17,290 nucleotides of DNA from JADJOY01 sp046331705 [NCBI: bacterium] (GCA_046331705.1 JAXLQJ010000091.1:1048-18337), one strand, 5' to 3'. Positions 1 to 7,471 are shown, counted from the stretch's first letter. Made by a program: numbers and translations. The notes: generated by a model not told the origin, from the sequence alone.

Positions 1-32
1 ACGAGGACCTCGACTGGGAAGACGACGAGTAA
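1..32 (+). CDS. 3' end of an unidentified gene (partial)
   Basis: The first complete codons, in frame from base 3, read EDLDWEDDE and then TAA at 30-32, so a gene ends here with a very acidic tail. Too little is left to identify it. ScpB, the chromosome-condensation subunit, often lies just before rluB and can have an acidic tail, so scpB is a guess from gene order only. The gap to the next start codon is 152 bp. Confidence 0.45.
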   Translation, partial: EDLDWEDDE

Positions 33-103
33 TCGCGCCCGCCCGCCGTCGTGCGCTCGCGCGTGCTGGCATGTCCAGCCCTGCGCGGGCGACGACCGCT
101 CGA

Positions 104-109
104 TAGAAT
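104..109 (+). promoter_or_regulatory. Possible -10 element (TAGAAT) upstream of rluB
   Basis: TAGAAT matches the sigma-70 -10 consensus at five of six positions and lies about 75 bp before the rluB start. No good -35 hexamer is seen 16-18 bp upstream, so this is only a candidate. Confidence 0.3.
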
Positions 110-184
110 CGGGCGCACCGGTCGCTCGAGCGTCACGCACCGCGGGATGTCCCGGACGCCGCCGCCCATCACGCCGCACTCGCG

Positions 185-1099
185 ATGCCGCTCGAGCGAA
201 TCCAAAAGGTACTGTCGCGTGCTGGCGTGGCGTCGCGGCGCGAGGCCGAGCGCTTGCTGCTGGCCGGTCGCGTGAGCGTCAACGGTGCGGTGGTCCGTCG
301 CCTGGGGACCAGCGTCGATCCGCTGCACGACCGGATCGCCCTCGACTCGAAGCCGATCGCGCACGTCGAGCGCGAAGCCGTGGTGCTCGCGCTGCACAAG
401 CCGCGGCGGGTCGTGACAACGCTCTCCGATCCGGAGGGCCGCACCACCATTCGGGATCTGCTGGCGGGGTACGACCGGCGCGTCTATCCCGTGGGCCGGC
501 TCGACTGGGATGCGGAGGGGCTGGTGCTGCTCACGGACGATGGCGAGCTGGCCCATCGCCTCATGCACCCCTCGTACGGCGTGCCGCGCGTCTATCGGGT
601 GAAGGTACGTGGTCGTGTGGCCGCCGACCTGCCGCGGCGGCTCGCCGCGGGGATCCGCCTCACCGATGGCCCGGCACGCGCCGAGAAAACGCACGTCGTC
701 TCGGTGCTCGAGAAGAACTCGTGGCTGGACGTGACCGTCCGCGAGGGCCGCCACCATTTCGTGAAGCGCTTGCTCGAGGCACATGGTCATCCCGTGCTTC
801 GGATCCATCGGATCTCGTACGGGCCCGTGCGGTTGGGCGACCTCGCGGTGGGGCGCTGGCGGCGACTCGCCGACCACGAGATCGCGGCGCTGCGCGCCCT
901 CGTCGAGCATGCGCCGACCGATGCCGCTGCGGCGGGGATGGCTGGGGCGGGCGCGGCGCACCCGCCGGCGCGTGGAGCGAAGCCCGTCCCGCGGCGCTCG
1001 CGCGCAGCGTCTACATCGAGAGCAACACCGCGCGCAGCGAATCGAACGACGTCCCGGGCTCGGTCGCGCAAAGCGGCAACGTCGCGCTCCCGATCCTGA
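185..1099 (+). CDS. rluB: RluB/RsuA-family 23S rRNA pseudouridine synthase
   Basis: This enzyme isomerises a specific uridine of ribosomal RNA, in E. coli RluB U2605 of 23S rRNA, to pseudouridine. The 304-residue product has an N-terminal S4 RNA-binding domain (about residues 3-50, beginning LERIQKVLSRAGVASRREAE). The RsuA/RluB/RluE catalytic domain follows. The signature VGRLDWDAEGLVLLTDDGEL (103-122) contains the expected nucleophile Asp107, and a second family motif, EGRHHFVKRLLEAHGHPV, lies at 187-204. The ATG start fits the usual family N-terminus, although no clear Shine-Dalgarno is visible. From about residue 245 to the end is an Ala/Arg/Ser-rich tail, RNA-binding-like and poorly conserved. 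That tail is encoded in DNA that overlaps the convergent membrane protein gene. Family assignment is firm; RluB versus RsuA specificity is inferred from overall form. Confidence 0.93.
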   Translation: MPLERIQKVLSRAGVASRREAERLLLAGRVSVNGAVVRRLGTSVDPLHDRIALDSKPIAHVEREAVVLALHKPRRVVTTLSDPEGRTTIRDLLAGYDRRVYPVGRLDWDAEGLVLLTDDGELAHRLMHPSYGVPRVYRVKVRGRVAADLPRRLAAGIRLTDGPARAEKTHVVSVLEKNSWLDVTVREGRHHFVKRLLEAHGHPVLRIHRISYGPVRLGDLAVGRWRRLADHEIAALRALVEHAPTDAAAAGMAGAGAAHPPARGAKPVPRRSRAASTSRATPRAANRTTSRARSRKAATSRSRS

Positions 1100-2996
1100 G
1101 CGGCGCGCAGGCGGCGGGCATCGTCGCCGTCGTGGCGAGCCCCGTCGGCGTCGGCATGCCACCCGGATGCCAGCGCAGGATCTCGCCGAACGCGTCGAAT
1201 CCCACCACCGCGATCTCCGGCACGAGCCCCGATCGTGGGTCCGCCGTCGTCGACACGGCGGTCTTCACGATCATGTAGGCGTGTCTCCATTCGTGATGTC
1301 GCGCATAGCGCGCGAGCAGCGCTCGCTTCCAGCGGTCCATGCCGGGCTCGGTCCCGCCGAGCAACACCACCACGCGTGGGCTCGGCTCGCTGCGCTCGAT
1401 CGCATCGATCCAGGCGTTGGTCGTGGCCGCGTGGCGCGATTCTTCCCGTTCCACCGCCGCTCGTCCCAGATGGAACGCGAAGCTCGCGCAGAGCGCGGCC
1501 ACGAGCCCCAGCATGCTCGCGTGCCGCGCCATTCGCCGCGGGATGCCGTCCCACGCGCTGGCGACGAACAGCGCGAGGCCTGCGCTCGACAGGTAGAGCA
1601 GGTGACCGCTCTCGGGGCCCTCCCAGCTGGTGAACGGGAAGACCATCGCCATGGGGACGACCGTCCACGCGAGCGCGGCCGCCGCGACACCGCGGTGCCG
1701 TCGTCCGGCGAAGAGGGCGATCGCGAGCCAGCACACCGTCCCGACGACGATGTGCGACGCCCACCGTGCTGCGGGTTCCTTGTCCCATACCGGCAGCAGC
1801 AGATCGCGGGGTAGGTCGCGAAGGAACGCCGCCGCGATCTGGCTCGGTGCGAGGCCTTCGGCGAAGAGGCCGAACTCGCCCCAGGGATGGCCGGGGCGTG
1901 GGCGCCCCGAGGTTGGATCCAAGAGCAGCTCGCCGAGCACCAGCGAGCCCTGGAGGAGCGGGACCACGAGCGCTGGGAGGGCGGCGCGCACGGCGCCCGC
2001 GATTCGCTCCCCTGGCGATCGCGACGTCTCGGTCGTCGCGTCGAGGTCGAGCCCCAGCGCGAGCGCGCCGATCACGACCGGCAGCGTGAACGCCAGGTCG
2101 CGCGTGAACACGAGCAGCAGCAAGACTCCCCACCGCACGAGCCCTGGCGCACGCCGTCGCGACGGCAGCCAGAGCAATACGGCGCCGACGTAGAGAGGTC
2201 CGAGGGTCAGCTCGGGTAGGCCCGTGGGATCACGCAACAAGGGGCGAGCCGCGACGCCGACGGCGAACGCCAGAGCCGCGACGAGCGCGGCCGCGCGCGA
2301 GAGACCGAGTCGGCGAGCGAGGTGCCCCAGGAGCAGCGCCGTCGTGCCGTGGATCGCCAGGTGAACGAGTCGATACCCGGGTGCCCAGCCTCGGAAGACC
2401 GCATCCTCGACCGCCCAGACGGCGAGGTGTAGGGAGCGGATGAGCATGCCGGGATGCCCGCTCAGGTACGACCAGGCGTCGTGCAACGCCGTCGCCGAGC
2501 CCAGCCGTGTCGGCTGGCGTACGAGAATGAGGTGATACCAGTCCTCCGGGTCCAGGAGCTCGAGCGTGAGCGTGGAGACATACGCCACGAGCACGGCGAG
2601 CACGACGAACACCCCTGGGGCGGGAACGAAGTGGCCGTGCGCACGCTCGGGCTCGCGCGGCGACGGTGCCGCGGTCAGGCGCACCCACGAGAACGCGATG
2701 GCCATGAACGAGACGATTGGCCAGGGTGCAAATCGGAACGTGTGTCCGCTTCCGCCTTGCCCTGCCGAGTGCGCCAGCCACACCAGCCAGACGGAGAGCG
2801 CGCCGAATCCCAGCAGCGCGGCGGCGAATGCCGCGCGCGGAGCAGGGGCGGGCGAAGGCTCGGGGAGCGTCACGGGGAGGCGGAGCGAGCGTGGCGACCG
2901 GCGGGCGGGGAGTGTAGCCAAGCTCCGCCGGCTGCGCGGAGTGCCGGATGGATCGGAGGCGAGCGGAGCTTCCGCGTGCAGGTTCGCGGTTTCCAC
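1011..2996 (-). CDS. Polytopic membrane protein, GT-C glycosyltransferase-like
   Basis: A hypothetical 661-residue integral membrane protein with roughly ten or more hydrophobic segments. The first clear one is about residues 55-75. After the third segment an acidic loop reads LLDPEDWYHL. A block GYRLVHLAIHGTTALLLGHL, followed by ARRLGLSRAAALVAALAFA, resembles the 'NL-LHa... arRLGL' core of GT-C-fold membrane glycosyltransferases and TMTC-like proteins, where acidic residues in an outer loop bind the metal or lipid-linked sugar. The last 150 residues form a soluble, probably periplasmic, domain. Substrate unknown; the GT-C call is inference. The start is uncertain: the longest frame begins with GTG at 2996. 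An alternative GTG at 2873 would remove a basic, low-complexity 41-residue leader and would suit a TACACT -10-like element at 2916-2911 (minus strand). Neither start has a good Shine-Dalgarno. It is transcribed toward rluB, with an 89-bp 3' overlap. Confidence 0.72.
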   Translation of the reverse strand: METANLHAEAPLASDPSGTPRSRRSLATLPARRSPRSLRLPVTLPEPSPAPAPRAAFAAALLGFGALSVWLVWLAHSAGQGGSGHTFRFAPWPIVSFMAIAFSWVRLTAAPSPREPERAHGHFVPAPGVFVVLAVLVAYVSTLTLELLDPEDWYHLILVRQPTRLGSATALHDAWSYLSGHPGMLIRSLHLAVWAVEDAVFRGWAPGYRLVHLAIHGTTALLLGHLARRLGLSRAAALVAALAFAVGVAARPLLRDPTGLPELTLGPLYVGAVLLWLPSRRRAPGLVRWGVLLLLVFTRDLAFTLPVVIGALALGLDLDATTETSRSPGERIAGAVRAALPALVVPLLQGSLVLGELLLDPTSGRPRPGHPWGEFGLFAEGLAPSQIAAAFLRDLPRDLLLPVWDKEPAARWASHIVVGTVCWLAIALFAGRRHRGVAAAALAWTVVPMAMVFPFTSWEGPESGHLLYLSSAGLALFVASAWDGIPRRMARHASMLGLVAALCASFAFHLGRAAVEREESRHAATTNAWIDAIERSEPSPRVVVLLGGTEPGMDRWKRALLARYARHHEWRHAYMIVKTAVSTTADPRSGLVPEIAVVGFDAFGEILRWHPGGMPTPTGLATTATMPAACAPLRIGSATLPLCATEPGTSFDSLRAVLLSM

Positions 2997-3048
2997 GTGC
3001 CCAGCGACGTGCTTCCTGAAGAACGGCGAGTCTTCGGAGAGGATCGCA

Positions 3049-3077
3049 TTGACAGTGCCGCGCCCCCTCCATACACT
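3049..3077 (+). promoter_or_regulatory. Sigma-70 promoter of the initiator tRNA
   Basis: A perfect TTGACA -35 box (3049-3054), a 17-bp spacer and TACACT (3072-3077) as -10. It would start transcription about 3084, six bases before the tRNA 5' end. This is the closest match to consensus in the window, as expected for a stable-RNA gene. Confidence 0.8.
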
Positions 3078-3089
3078 TGGCGATCACGT

Positions 3090-3166
<77 letters not shown>

Positions 3167-3170
3167 CGTC

Positions 3171-3210
3171 GAGCCCCTGGATCCGGCAGGATCCAGGGGC
3201 TCTTTTCTTC
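3171..3210 (+). terminator. Rho-independent terminator of tRNA-fMet
   Basis: A perfect 14-bp stem, GAGCCCCTGGATCC (3171-3184) and GGATCCAGGGGCTC (3189-3202), with a GGCA loop, followed by TTTTCTTCT. It starts 5 bases after the tRNA CCA end. Confidence 0.93.
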
Positions 3211-3257
3211 TCCTGGCCAGAGGGTTCCTGCCGGGGGTCGTCGTCGTGGTGCCCACG

Positions 3258-3286
3258 CTTCCAATCGGTGAGCGCTGATTTACACT
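3258..3286 (+). promoter_or_regulatory. Probable promoter of the NtrC-type regulator
   Basis: TACACT at 3281-3286, the same -10 hexamer as in the tRNA promoter, lies 21 bp before the ATG at 3307. A weak -35, CTTCCA (3258-3263), is 17 bp upstream. The predicted transcript would have a leader of only about 14 nt. Confidence 0.45.
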
Positions 3287-3306
3287 CGTCGAGCCGTGGG
3301 TAACCG

Positions 3307-4731
3307 ATGGGCACGAGCTTGATCGTCCCGAACCTTCCGCTCGACGACGACGGTACACGCGCCAGCGGTGCGCCGCGATCGCGAATCCTGGTCGTCGACG
3401 ACGAGGCTGCGGCGCGCCGACTCTTCGCTCGGGTGCTGGCGCGCGCGGGTTACGACGTGGAGGTCGTCGAGTCCGCCGAGGCGGCACTCTCGCGGATCGA
3501 GGATGCGCCATTCGATCTTCTGCTCTCGGACGTGCGCTTGGGCGGCATGAACGGGATCGAGCTCTGCCGAGAGGTGCGGCTTCGCAAGCCGACGACCTTG
3601 CTGGTGCTCATCACCGCGTTCGCGGCGCTCGACGACGCCGTCGCTGGCATGCACGAGGGCGTGCGCGACTACGTCACGAAGCCGTGCTCGCCCGAGCACC
3701 TGCTCCACGTCGTGCGCCGCGCGCTGCGCGAGCGGGACCTGGGACGCGAGAATCAGCGGCTGAAGGCCGCCCTGGTCGAGCGCGAGGGGCTGAGCCGCCT
3801 GTTGGGGAACAGTCCCGCGATCGCCGCGGTGCGCGATCAAGCGCTGCGTTCGGCACGAAGCTCGGCGCCGGTGCTGATCCAGGGCGCGAGCGGCGTGGGA
3901 AAGGAGCTCGTCGCGCGCGCGATCCACGTGCTGAGCGAACGCGCGGCGGGAGAGTTCGTGGCCGTGAACGCCAGCGCGGTGTCGCAGAGTCTCTTCGAGC
4001 GGGAGCTGTTCGGGCATGTGCGGGGCGCGTTCACGGGCGCGCACGAGGATGCGCCCGGGCTCTTCGACGCGGCGCATGGTGGCACGCTGTTCCTCGACGA
4101 GATCGGCGAGCTCCAGGTCGAGCTCCAGCCCAAGCTGCTGCGCGTTCTCGAGGAGTCGGAGGTGGTTCCCGTCGGGGGAGTGCGGCCGAGATCGGTGGAC
4201 GTGCGGCTCATCGCCGCCACCAATCGGGATCTCGAGGCGGACGTGCGCGCGAACCGGTTCCGGCGTGACCTCTACTATCGGCTCAACGTCGTGTCGATCC
4301 GAGTACCCTCGCTCGCCGAGCGCCGTGAAGACATCCCCATGCTGGCCGAGCACTTCCTGCGAGAGGCCTCCCAGCGTCTCGACCGCGAGCTGGTGGGGTT
4401 CAGCCCAGACGCGTTGGCTTACCTCTCGGGCCGCGCGTGGCCGGGGAACGTGCGCGAGCTCCGCAACGCGATCGAGCGAGCGAGCGTCTTCGCGCAAGGC
4501 TCGGTGATCACCCGCGCAGATCTCATGGTGCCGACCCACCGCGAGACCCTGGACGGCAGTCTGGACCACTCGCTGCCCTATCCGTTCGAGGACCTGACGC
4601 TCGAGGCGGTCGAGCAGATTCACATTCGGCACGTGGTCGAGGCGTGCCACGGCAATCGAAGCCGCGCTGCGGACGTGCTCGGGATCAGCCGGTCGACGCT
4701 CTGGCAGAAGCTCAAGGACGAGCCCGAATGA
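3307..4731 (+). CDS. NtrC-family sigma-54-dependent response regulator
   Basis: A 474-residue two-component activator of RNA polymerase-sigma54. The receiver domain (about 25-142) has the acidic pair D31/D32, phospho-acceptor D75 in LLLSDVRL, T103 and K125. The AAA+ domain (about 163-400) has Walker A GASGVGKE (193-200), the sigma-54-contacting GAFTGA loop (240-245), Walker B LFLDEIGE (261-268) and the [11 protein letters not shown] arginine-finger region (318-328). The C-terminus carries a Fis-type helix-turn-helix (about 440-470; [20 protein letters not shown]). All parts needed for phosphorylation, ATP hydrolysis and DNA binding appear intact. No histidine kinase or rpoN is adjacent, so it is an orphan in this window and its signal and targets are unknown. 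The ATG start has only a weak ribosome-binding site. Confidence 0.95.
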   Translation: MGTSLIVPNLPLDDDGTRASGAPRSRILVVDDEAAARRLFARVLARAGYDVEVVESAEAALSRIEDAPFDLLLSDVRLGGMNGIELCREVRLRKPTTLLVLITAFAALDDAVAGMHEGVRDYVTKPCSPEHLLHVVRRALRERDLGRENQRLKAALVEREGLSRLLGNSPAIAAVRDQALRSARSSAPVLIQGASGVGKELVARAIHVLSERAAGEFVAVNASAVSQSLFERELFGHVRGAFTGAHEDAPGLFDAAHGGTLFLDEIGELQVELQPKLLRVLEESEVVPVGGVRPRSVDVRLIAATNRDLEADVRANRFRRDLYYRLNVVSIRVPSLAERREDIPMLAEHFLREASQRLDRELVGFSPDALAYLSGRAWPGNVRELRNAIERASVFAQGSVITRADLMVPTHRETLDGSLDHSLPYPFEDLTLEAVEQIHIRHVVEACHGNRSRAADVLGISRSTLWQKLKDEPE

Positions 4732-4761
4732 CGGTGTCGGCGGTCGGGCGAATCGTGGGAT

Positions 4762-4804
4762 CCTGCGCTGCGATGGGCGCCTGGCCGCGGTGCTGCAGCG
4801 CAGG
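4762..4804 (+). repeat. 10-bp inverted repeat after the response regulator gene
   Basis: CCTGCGCTGC (4762-4771) and GCAGCGCAGG (4795-4804) pair perfectly around a 23-nt GC-rich loop, 31 bp after the TGA of the regulator gene. No T-run follows, so it may act as an RNA 3'-end stabiliser or Rho-assisted terminator rather than a classical intrinsic one. Confidence 0.45.
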
Positions 4805-4869
4805 GCCAGCGGCTGGGCCCGCGGCGGACGCTCTTTGGTGCCGCTATGTGCATCGACTTGGCATCACAG

Positions 4870-4910
4870 GTGTTCACTTTCCGACCACTCGCGCAACGGA
4901 AGTGTTCAGT
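4870..4910 (+). repeat. Pair of GTGTTCA(C/G)T repeats
   Basis: GTGTTCACT (4870-4878) and GTGTTCAGT (4902-4910) are direct repeats 32 bp apart, about three helical turns. Between them CACTTTCCG and CGGAAGTG also form an imperfect inverted repeat. They lie about 220-260 bp before the Crp-like gene, in an A/T-richer patch. They could be regulator binding sites; nothing else supports this. Confidence 0.3.
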
Positions 4911-5127
4911 TCTCAAACTAACGTGAAGGCGGAGCTCTGCTCGCTTCAGGACGGGGACGATGTTCCGCGACCTCTGACGGGCCAAGCTCTCGAAATCAAT
5001 GAGCGTTCGGTCGTCGCTCGAGGCCCGCAACTCATCCGGTTGTTGCTGGGTCGGTGCGGAATGCCAGTTGCAGCCGTCACCCCCCGCGGATGGGTACGAC
5101 CAGCCCGTCGCATGGGTGGAGGGATCG

Positions 5128-5742
5128 ATGCTGGTTCTCGAACGATCGAATGCGTCGCAGGGCGGCGGTACCAATCGATGGCCCGCGGAGCTCCACCGCG
5201 CAGGAAGCCTGCTGCAGCTGAGGCGCGGGGAGAGCGTTTACGCCGAAGGTGACGATGCAGACGGGGTCTACTTCCTCGTTGCCGGTGGCCTGAAGCTGGT
5301 GCGACGCACGCCGAGCCGCGGTGATTTCATTCTCGATCTCGTGTGGCCTGGTGGAGTGTTCGGTGAGGAGGGCGCGCTTGCCGGGCGGCGGCGCCTCGCG
5401 CGGGCTCTCGCGCTCAGCGACAGTCGATTCCTCCACGTGACCCGCTCTTCCCTGAGCGAGCTCTTTCGCAGCTCGCCGATGGTCGCGTTCGATCTCCTCG
5501 AGCGCATGGCGAGACGGCAGGGGGCGATCTTCGAGCGAATGCTCGAGCTCACGTGGCCGAAGCCTGCGGACCGAATCGCCAGCGCCCACGAGCGTCTCTC
5601 CGACCTGGTCGGAGGTGGGGCCGAGGGCGCGCGGGTCGCCGTGGCGGACGTGGCGGCGCACGCGTGTGCCAGCACGCACGCGGTGCGCACCCACCTCGCT
5701 TCCGGCAACGACGTGTCGACGTATGCCGTCGACGATGCGTGA
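5128..5742 (+). CDS. Crp/Fnr-family regulator with shortened C-terminus
   Basis: A 204-residue protein from the ATG at 5128, chosen because GGAGGG (5118-5123) is a strong Shine-Dalgarno just before it. The open frame extends upstream to 4999, but that part has no domain. Residues about 25-115 form a cyclic-nucleotide-binding-type beta-roll (RRGESVYAEGDDADGVYFLV; FGEEGALAGRRRLARALAL resembles the phosphate-binding cassette). A long dimerisation-type helix follows (about 117-145). At 169-190, VAVADVAAHACASTHAVRTH resembles the Crp helix-turn-helix. The protein then stops 14 residues later, with no recognisable beta-wing. It lacks Fnr-type N-terminal cysteines. The ligand is unknown and the shortened C-terminus makes DNA binding uncertain. 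It converges with the SDR gene, 55 bp apart. Confidence 0.8.
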   Translation: MLVLERSNASQGGGTNRWPAELHRAGSLLQLRRGESVYAEGDDADGVYFLVAGGLKLVRRTPSRGDFILDLVWPGGVFGEEGALAGRRRLARALALSDSRFLHVTRSSLSELFRSSPMVAFDLLERMARRQGAIFERMLELTWPKPADRIASAHERLSDLVGGGAEGARVAVADVAAHACASTHAVRTHLASGNDVSTYAVDDA

Positions 5743-5797
5743 GCCGGTCGCCGACGACGAGACGAATGGTTCGACGAACGGGGTCGGGTGCGGTCGG

Positions 5798-6580
5798 CTA
5801 CTGATAGCCGCCTGAAACGACCAGTACCGAGCCCGTCACGTAGCTCGCCGCTGGCGAGGCGAGGTAGAGCGCTGCGCCGGCGACCTCATGCGGCTGCCCG
5901 AAGCGCCCGAGCGGAATCCGCTTGAGTGCCTGCTCGGCGATGTCCGGCGTCTCGATCAGGGCGGCCGCGAATCGCGTCTCCACGAGTCCCGGTGCGATCG
6001 CATTCACGCGGATGCCAGCAGCGGCGAGCTCGTTGGCAAATCCGCGGGTGAGGTTGATCACCGCCGCCTTGGTCGCGGAATAGACGCCGATTCCGGGCAT
6101 CGGTTCGAGTCCGGCCACGGAGGCGATGTTCACGATCGAGCCGCGGCCGCCCGCCTGCTCGTCTTGGCCGGCCATGATCTCCGCCGCGCGCTGAGTGCAG
6201 AACAGCATTCCGTTCACGTTGACCTCGAAGGTCTTCGCGATCGCGGCTTGATCGGCGGCCAACATCGGGCCGAACAGCGGGTTCGTCGCTGCGTTGTTGA
6301 CCAGGACATCGAGCCGACCCCAGCGAGCGCGAATCTGCTCGAACAGAGCATCGATGTCGGTCTGACGTCCGTTGTGGCAAGCGATCGCCGTCGCGCGGTG
6401 GCCCGAGCGAGTGAGCGCCTCGGCGACCCGCCCAGCCGCCTCTTCCTTGCGGCTGGTGAGCACGACCTCGGCGCCGGCTTCGGCGAGCGCCGTCGCGATG
6501 GCCTCGCCGATGCCGCGGCTGGCGCCCGTGACGAGCGCGATCCGGCCATCGAGCCGGAAAGAGTCGAGCACGGAGGACAC
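5798..6580 (-). CDS. Short-chain dehydrogenase/reductase (SDR)
   Basis: A classical SDR of 260 residues, expected to be an NAD(P)H-dependent cytoplasmic oxidoreductase. The Rossmann nucleotide motif TGASRGIG is at 18-25, NNAA at 95-98, and the catalytic tetrad Asn121, Ser154, Tyr167 and Lys171 (YSATK) is complete. The C-terminus has the usual PG...T segment and ends SGGYQ. The NNAATNPLFGP stretch resembles the DHRS4-like subgroup; the substrate cannot be told. The start is GTG at 6580, which gives the normal SDR N-terminus (FRLDGRIALVTGAS), but no Shine-Dalgarno is visible. It starts 33 bp after the end of rplC on the same strand, so it is probably cotranscribed with, and perhaps translationally linked to, the ribosomal gene. 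Confidence 0.93.
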   Translation of the reverse strand: MSSVLDSFRLDGRIALVTGASRGIGEAIATALAEAGAEVVLTSRKEEAAGRVAEALTRSGHRATAIACHNGRQTDIDALFEQIRARWGRLDVLVNNAATNPLFGPMLAADQAAIAKTFEVNVNGMLFCTQRAAEIMAGQDEQAGGRGSIVNIASVAGLEPMPGIGVYSATKAAVINLTRGFANELAAAGIRVNAIAPGLVETRFAAALIETPDIAEQALKRIPLGRFGQPHEVAGAALYLASPAASYVTGSVLVVSGGYQ

Positions 6581-6613
6581 GATCGGATTCGCGTCAGGGG
6601 GACGCTGAGCGCG

Positions 6614-7285
6614 TCACGCCGCCTTCGCAGCAGGCGCGGACTTCTTGCGGCGCTTGGATGCTTGGATCGTCACCAGCGTGCGCGGCGCACCCGGAAGCCC
6701 ACCTCGGATCACCAACAAGTTCTCCTCGGGCCGGACGTCGATCACTTCGAGCCCGATGACCGTGACACGCTCGGCGCCGTAGTGGCCCGCCATGCCCTGG
6801 CCCTTCCAGACCTTGCCCGGCTCGGTGTGCATTCCGATCGAGCCACCGTGGCGTTTGGCCTCGTGGGTGCCGTGCGTCTGGTTCTTGCCGCGGAACCCAT
6901 GACGCTTCATCACGCCAGCGAAGCCGCGGCCGCGCGAGGTGCCGATGACGTCGATCCGATCGCCCTTGTGGAACACTTGGTCCACGGTGATGCGGTCGCC
7001 CGGCTTGTACTGCCCGACCTCCGTCGCCGTGACGCGCGATTCACGTAGCGCGCGCGTGGGGCGAATGCCGGCACGCTTGAAATGACCCTGCGCCGGCTTC
7101 GACTTGAAGGACGTCTTGCGTTGACCATAGCCGAGCTGGAGAGCGTCGTAGCCATCGTTCTGTGAGGTCTTCACCTGCACGACGATGACGGGTCCGGTCT
7201 CCACGAGAGTGACGGGAATGCGCTCGCCGGTCTCCGAGAAGATCTGGCTCATTCCCAGCTTGGTTCCGAGCAATTGAATCGGCAT
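6614..7285 (-). CDS. rplC: 50S ribosomal protein L3
   Basis: L3 binds 23S rRNA near the peptidyl-transferase centre and starts large-subunit assembly. The 223-residue product begins MPIQLLGTKLGMSQIF, the standard N-terminus. It has the loop segment GFRGKNQTHGTHEAKRHGGS, then the GSIGMHTEPGKVWKG segment and MAGHYGAERVTV. A Lys/Ala-rich tail ends it. The ATG at 7285 is preceded by GGGAG with 7-nt spacing, so the longer open frame reaching 7564 is not used. The position matching the PrmB-methylated Gln150 of E. coli L3 is not Gln here. Oddly, none of the usual S10-operon partners flank it: upstream is a divergent gene and downstream an SDR. Confidence 0.96.
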   Translation of the reverse strand: MPIQLLGTKLGMSQIFSETGERIPVTLVETGPVIVVQVKTSQNDGYDALQLGYGQRKTSFKSKPAQGHFKRAGIRPTRALRESRVTATEVGQYKPGDRITVDQVFHKGDRIDVIGTSRGRGFAGVMKRHGFRGKNQTHGTHEAKRHGGSIGMHTEPGKVWKGQGMAGHYGAERVTVIGLEVIDVRPEENLLVIRGGLPGAPRTLVTIQASKRRKKSAPAAKAA

Positions 7286-7321
7286 GACTTGACTCCCAAT
7301 CGAGGCCACTTCAGGGCATCC

Positions 7322-7335
7322 CGCTATGTATAGCG
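7322..7335. repeat. 14-bp palindrome over the rplC -10 region
   Basis: CGCTATGTATAGCG is a perfect inverted repeat of 6-bp arms around GT. It overlaps the proposed -10 box of rplC. It could be an operator for a dimeric repressor or a chance palindrome. Confidence 0.35.
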
Positions 7336-7354
7336 AACGCCGTCCATGTTGGAA
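7327..7354 (-). promoter_or_regulatory. Probable rplC promoter
   Basis: On the minus strand TTCCAA (7354-7349), a 16-bp spacer and TATACA (7332-7327). This would give a leader of about 35 nt before the ATG at 7285. Its presence suits a gene that cannot be read from an upstream S10-operon promoter. Confidence 0.5.
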
Positions 7355-7442
7355 AGCGTCCGCTGACGGGAGGCGTGGTCTGCGAGGATCGCCCACCGCG
7401 TTCGACCGGCCGATTCGAGCCGGGTGCGGGGCCGATCGCGCG

Positions 7443-7471
7443 TTGCCCGTCCCCGACCCCCATGGTACTTT
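7443..7471 (+). promoter_or_regulatory. Possible promoter of the DsbA-like lipoprotein gene
   Basis: TTGCCC (7443-7448), a 17-bp spacer and TACTTT (7466-7471). Transcription would start about 7478 and leave a leader of roughly 110 nt. The match is moderate. Confidence 0.4.

Larger units (their letters stand above)
4732..5127. other. Intergenic region without a convincing gene
   Basis: About 396 bp between the NtrC-type gene and the SD-supported start of the Crp-like gene. Reading frames cross it on both strands, but none has a family motif or a ribosome-binding site. The middle (about 4830-4930) is visibly less GC-rich than the surrounding DNA. It holds a hairpin (4762-4804) and a pair of 9-bp near-repeats (4870-4910). 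It probably contains the promoter of the Crp-like gene, but I cannot place a good -35/-10 pair. Confidence 0.6.

Noticed and set aside
787-2133. Minus-strand frame of 448 codons overlapping the GT-C-like gene
   Set aside because: Same strand as the membrane protein but another frame; Arg-rich, with no hydrophobic pattern. The 661-codon frame has proper transmembrane segments.
3280-4650. Minus-strand frame of 456 codons antisense to the NtrC-type gene
   Set aside because: It is an antisense shadow; the plus strand has Walker A, GAFTGA, Walker B and Fis helix-turn-helix motifs in order.
4859-4874. Possible sigma-54 promoter (TGGCAT...TGTT)
   Set aside because: The -24 GG is present but the required -12 GC reads GT at the correct 12-bp spacing, so the match is not good enough.
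4620-5174. Minus-strand frame of 184 codons in the gap
   Set aside because: Its start lies inside the Crp-like gene and its end inside the NtrC-type gene, with no motif or ribosome-binding site.
4437-5252. Plus-strand frame of 271 codons crossing the regulator end and the intergenic gap
   Set aside because: It lies in another frame from both flanking genes, has no domain and no Shine-Dalgarno, and its composition is like out-of-frame GC-rich DNA.
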